DNA of 7,603 nt from assembly GCA_018715585.1 (NCBI GenBank), contig DVLH01000291.1:1-7603 (forward strand). The letters run 5' to 3'. Shown here piece by piece: positions 6,272-7,603 of this stretch. Below the pieces are notes generated by a model. That model saw only the letters and a list, made by a program, of their open reading frames with translations, did no database searches and was not told where the DNA came from. The DNA is from Candidatus Aphodomonas merdavium. GTDB taxonomy: Bacteria; Bacillota; Clostridia; Christensenellales; Aristaeellaceae. Every line of letters begins with the position of its first letter. The first letter of the stretch is position 1. Both the position numbers and the translations under genes were made by a program.

Positions 6272-6321
6272 AGGGTACGAAAAAGGAGTTCAGCGACCTT
6301 GCTGCGCAAAAGCGCGGGAGG

Positions 6322-6330
6322 AAGGAGGAG
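6322..6330 (+). promoter_or_regulatory. Strong ribosome binding site of the DUF3783 gene
   Basis: AAGGAGGAG, nearly a full anti-Shine-Dalgarno match, lies 4 nt before ATG 6335. It supports that start. An in-frame TTG at 6299, with AAAAGGAG at 6281-6288, would add 12 mostly basic residues and is less likely. Confidence 0.65.
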
Positions 6331-6334
6331 CACA

Positions 6335-6730
6335 ATGCCGCTCGTTTTGGCGTATAATTTCTCCCCTGCACGCTTGGCGGCAGTGCGGGTGCTGTGTGCG
6401 CGGTTAAAAATCCGCTTGCGTGCTGTGGAAAAGAATGAATTTGGCTGCACGGTCGGTTCGCTTTGCGGCCAGAGCGCGCCGCAGGGCGAAGACACGCAGG
6501 AAGACGATTTCAGCGATGAGATGATCGTCATGGCCGGTTTTAGCGGGCAAATGCTCAATGCGTTTTTGCACAGCTTTTATACGTACCATCTTGCGCCTGT
6601 CAGCCTGAAGGCTGTGCTAACAGAGGTGAACGCACAGTTCACCGGCCTACGCCTACATCAGGAGCTGTGCGCCGAGCGCGAGGCAATACGGCAGGGTATG
6701 CAGGCAAATGCCCGGCGTGGCGATGGTTGA
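6335..6730 (+). CDS. DUF3783 domain-containing protein
   Basis: A 131-residue protein whose C-terminal half matches the DUF3783 pattern: a short strand followed by GFS (MIVMAGFS, residues 63-70), a helix (QMLNAFLHSFYTYH), then the hallmark PVSLKAVLTEVNAQFT at about 88-103 and a final helix LRLHQELCAERE. The N-terminal part (1 to about 45) has a possible strand-helix unit, and an acidic linker (about 51-62) joins the two. The function of DUF3783 proteins is unknown. No catalytic motif, signal peptide or membrane helix is seen. It follows the coiled-coil gene and its end overlaps the glycosylase ORF by 23 nt (or 8 nt with that gene's later start), which suggests the three are translated from one message. 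Confidence 0.85.
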   Translation: MPLVLAYNFSPARLAAVRVLCARLKIRLRAVEKNEFGCTVGSLCGQSAPQGEDTQEDDFSDEMIVMAGFSGQMLNAFLHSFYTYHLAPVSLKAVLTEVNAQFTGLRLHQELCAEREAIRQGMQANARRGDG

Positions 6731-7592
6731 AGCGCGGCTGACGGGGTTTGATCCCGGTGCAATTGCCCGCAGCGGCCAATGCTTTCGCATGGAGCCGGCC
6801 GGGGACGCAGCGTTTGACGTGGTAGCATTGGGCCGCCGCCTGCGCCTGGAGGATGCGGGCGGCGGCGTGTTCCGCTTTGGCTGCGAACAGGACGTATTTG
6901 AGGCGGTATGGAGGCCGTATTTCGATCTGGATACGGACTATGCGCGCTTTGGCGCCCAAATCCCGTCCGAAGACCTGTTTTTGCAAAGCGCTTTCCATTA
7001 TGGCCGGGGGCTGCGCATCTTGCGCCAGGAGCCATGGGAAACGCTTGTGACGTTTGTCATTTCGCAAAACAACAACATCGCGCGCATTCGCGGCAGCGTT
7101 TCCCGGCTATGCGAGCGCTTTGGTGAACGCTGCACCGACGCGTTGGGCGCTTTTTTTAGCTTTCCGGCGGCGCAGGCACTGGCAACAGCGGGGGAAGACG
7201 GGCTGCGCGCATGCGGCTTGGGATATCGTGCACCGTACGTGGCGGCCCTGGCAACAGCGGTTGCAGATGGAGCCCTGGATCCAGCGGCACTGGCAGAGCT
7301 CCCCGATGCGGCGTTGCGCGAAGCTTTGCTGCGCCTTACAGGAATCGGACCAAAGGTGGCACAGTGTGTGATGCTCTTTGGCTATCATAGGATGGATGCG
7401 TTCCCTGTGGATGTGTGGGTGCACCGTGCACTTAAAAAGCGCTATCCGCAGGGATTCCCCTCCCAGCGATATGCGGGATTTGCGGGCGTGATGCAGCAGT
7501 ATATTTTCTTTTATGAGCGCGCGTTGGCGGGGAAAGGCAGTGCGCAAGGGGGGAAAGTGGGGAATGACGGAAGTTTCTGCGGCAATTCTTGA
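6708..7592 (+). CDS. 8-oxoguanine DNA glycosylase (OGG1-type, HhH-GPD)
   Basis: Base-excision repair glycosylase/AP lyase that removes 8-oxoguanine from DNA. Of 294 residues, the N-terminal domain carries SGQCFR at 22-27, matching the GQ-x-FR loop of OGG1; FVISQNNNI at 116-124 follows. The helix-hairpin-helix LTGIGPKVAQC spans 210-220, and AFPVDVWVHR 231-240. Lys216 and Asp235 align with catalytic Lys249 and Asp268 of human OGG1 with the same 19-residue spacing. Cys220 aligns with Cys253, and Gln263 and Phe267 with the 8-oxoG pocket residues Gln315 and Phe319, so activity is expected. The start is ambiguous: ATG 6708 (23-nt overlap with the DUF3783 gene) or ATG 6723, where the family's usual N-terminus begins; neither has a clear ribosome site. 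The last 18 or so residues are low-complexity, Gly-rich, and overlap the next gene's start by 29 nt. Confidence 0.93.
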   Translation: MPGVAMVEARLTGFDPGAIARSGQCFRMEPAGDAAFDVVALGRRLRLEDAGGGVFRFGCEQDVFEAVWRPYFDLDTDYARFGAQIPSEDLFLQSAFHYGRGLRILRQEPWETLVTFVISQNNNIARIRGSVSRLCERFGERCTDALGAFFSFPAAQALATAGEDGLRACGLGYRAPYVAALATAVADGALDPAALAELPDAALREALLRLTGIGPKVAQCVMLFGYHRMDAFPVDVWVHRALKKRYPQGFPSQRYAGFAGVMQQYIFFYERALAGKGSAQGGKVGNDGSFCGNS

Positions 7593-7603
7593 AAAGGGTG
7601 GGA
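7564..7603 (+). CDS. Partial CDS, possible MutT/NUDIX pyrophosphohydrolase N-terminus
   Basis: An ATG at 7564 opens a frame that stays open for 13 codons to the window edge and encodes MTEVSAAILEKGG. This resembles the first beta strand of MutT/NUDIX proteins, which often begin with a 'VxAAIIxKxG' pattern. A purine-rich AAGGGGGGAAAG (from 7546) lies at ribosome-site distance. The frame overlaps the end of the glycosylase gene by 29 nt, in line with the overlaps seen elsewhere in the window. No NUDIX box is within view, so the assignment rests on 13 residues plus the functional fit with an 8-oxoguanine glycosylase. It could be another protein or a chance frame. Confidence 0.5.
   Translation, partial: MTEVSAAILEKGG

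Noticed and set aside
6304..6315. GCGC-AAAA-GCGC hairpin before the DUF3783 gene
   Set aside because: A four-bp stem without a T run is too weak to call a terminator, and it occurs easily in GC-rich DNA.
69..7592. In-frame TGA codons read as selenocysteine at gene ends
   Set aside because: The selenium context made this worth considering, but the genes that end in TGA have normal family length and start the next gene at or near the stop, and I saw no SECIS-like hairpin after the stops.
1..7603. CRISPR arrays, insertion sequences, tRNA or rRNA genes
   Set aside because: No regularly spaced repeats, transposase-like ORFs, terminal repeats or tRNA-like cloverleaf sequences were seen on reading either strand.

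Overview
The window looks like chromosomal DNA from a GC-rich anaerobic member of the Clostridia (Firmicutes). This is inferred from purine-rich Shine-Dalgarno sequences before almost every gene, tightly packed same-strand genes, and gene families typical of that group (YqeB/YqeC, EF2568-type cysteine desulfurase, DUF3343, DUF3783). The species cannot be told from the sequence alone. All convincing genes are on the + strand, and no stretch over 300 bases lacks a gene.

Region 1 (1-59): a rho-independent terminator-type hairpin (15-39) sits directly before the first gene. There is too little space after it for a promoter of its own.

Region 2 (69-5747): a compact run of eight genes: Sir2-type NAD-dependent deacylase, YqeC, YqeB, SelD (selenide, water dikinase), YedF, an EF2568-type cysteine desulfurase, a DUF3343 putative Se/S carrier, and a small nucleotidyltransferase-fold protein. 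From YqeC to DUF3343 every junction overlaps, by 4 to 32 nt; the outer junctions are gaps of only 12-13 nt. The middle six genes match the known 'orphan SelD' module, in which selenophosphate is used neither for selenocysteine nor for seleno-tRNA but for a labile selenium cofactor of molybdenum hydroxylases. A plausible flow is: the desulfurase frees Se/S from (seleno)cysteine, the DUF3343 protein and YedF carry it, SelD makes selenophosphate, and YqeB/YqeC complete or insert the cofactor. The hydroxylase itself, and selA, selB and selU, are not in this window. The sirtuin and the nucleotidyltransferase-like gene are not standard members and are the novel part of the neighbourhood.

Region 3 (5748-5893): a short AT-rich intergenic stretch with a candidate sigma-A promoter near 5793-5820.

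Region 4 (5894-7603): a second run: a small basic coiled-coil protein, a DUF3783 protein, an OGG1-type 8-oxoguanine DNA glycosylase with its catalytic and base-pocket residues intact, and the first 13 codons of a gene at the window edge whose start resembles MutT/NUDIX pyrophosphohydrolases. If that is right, the last two form an oxidised-guanine defence pair.
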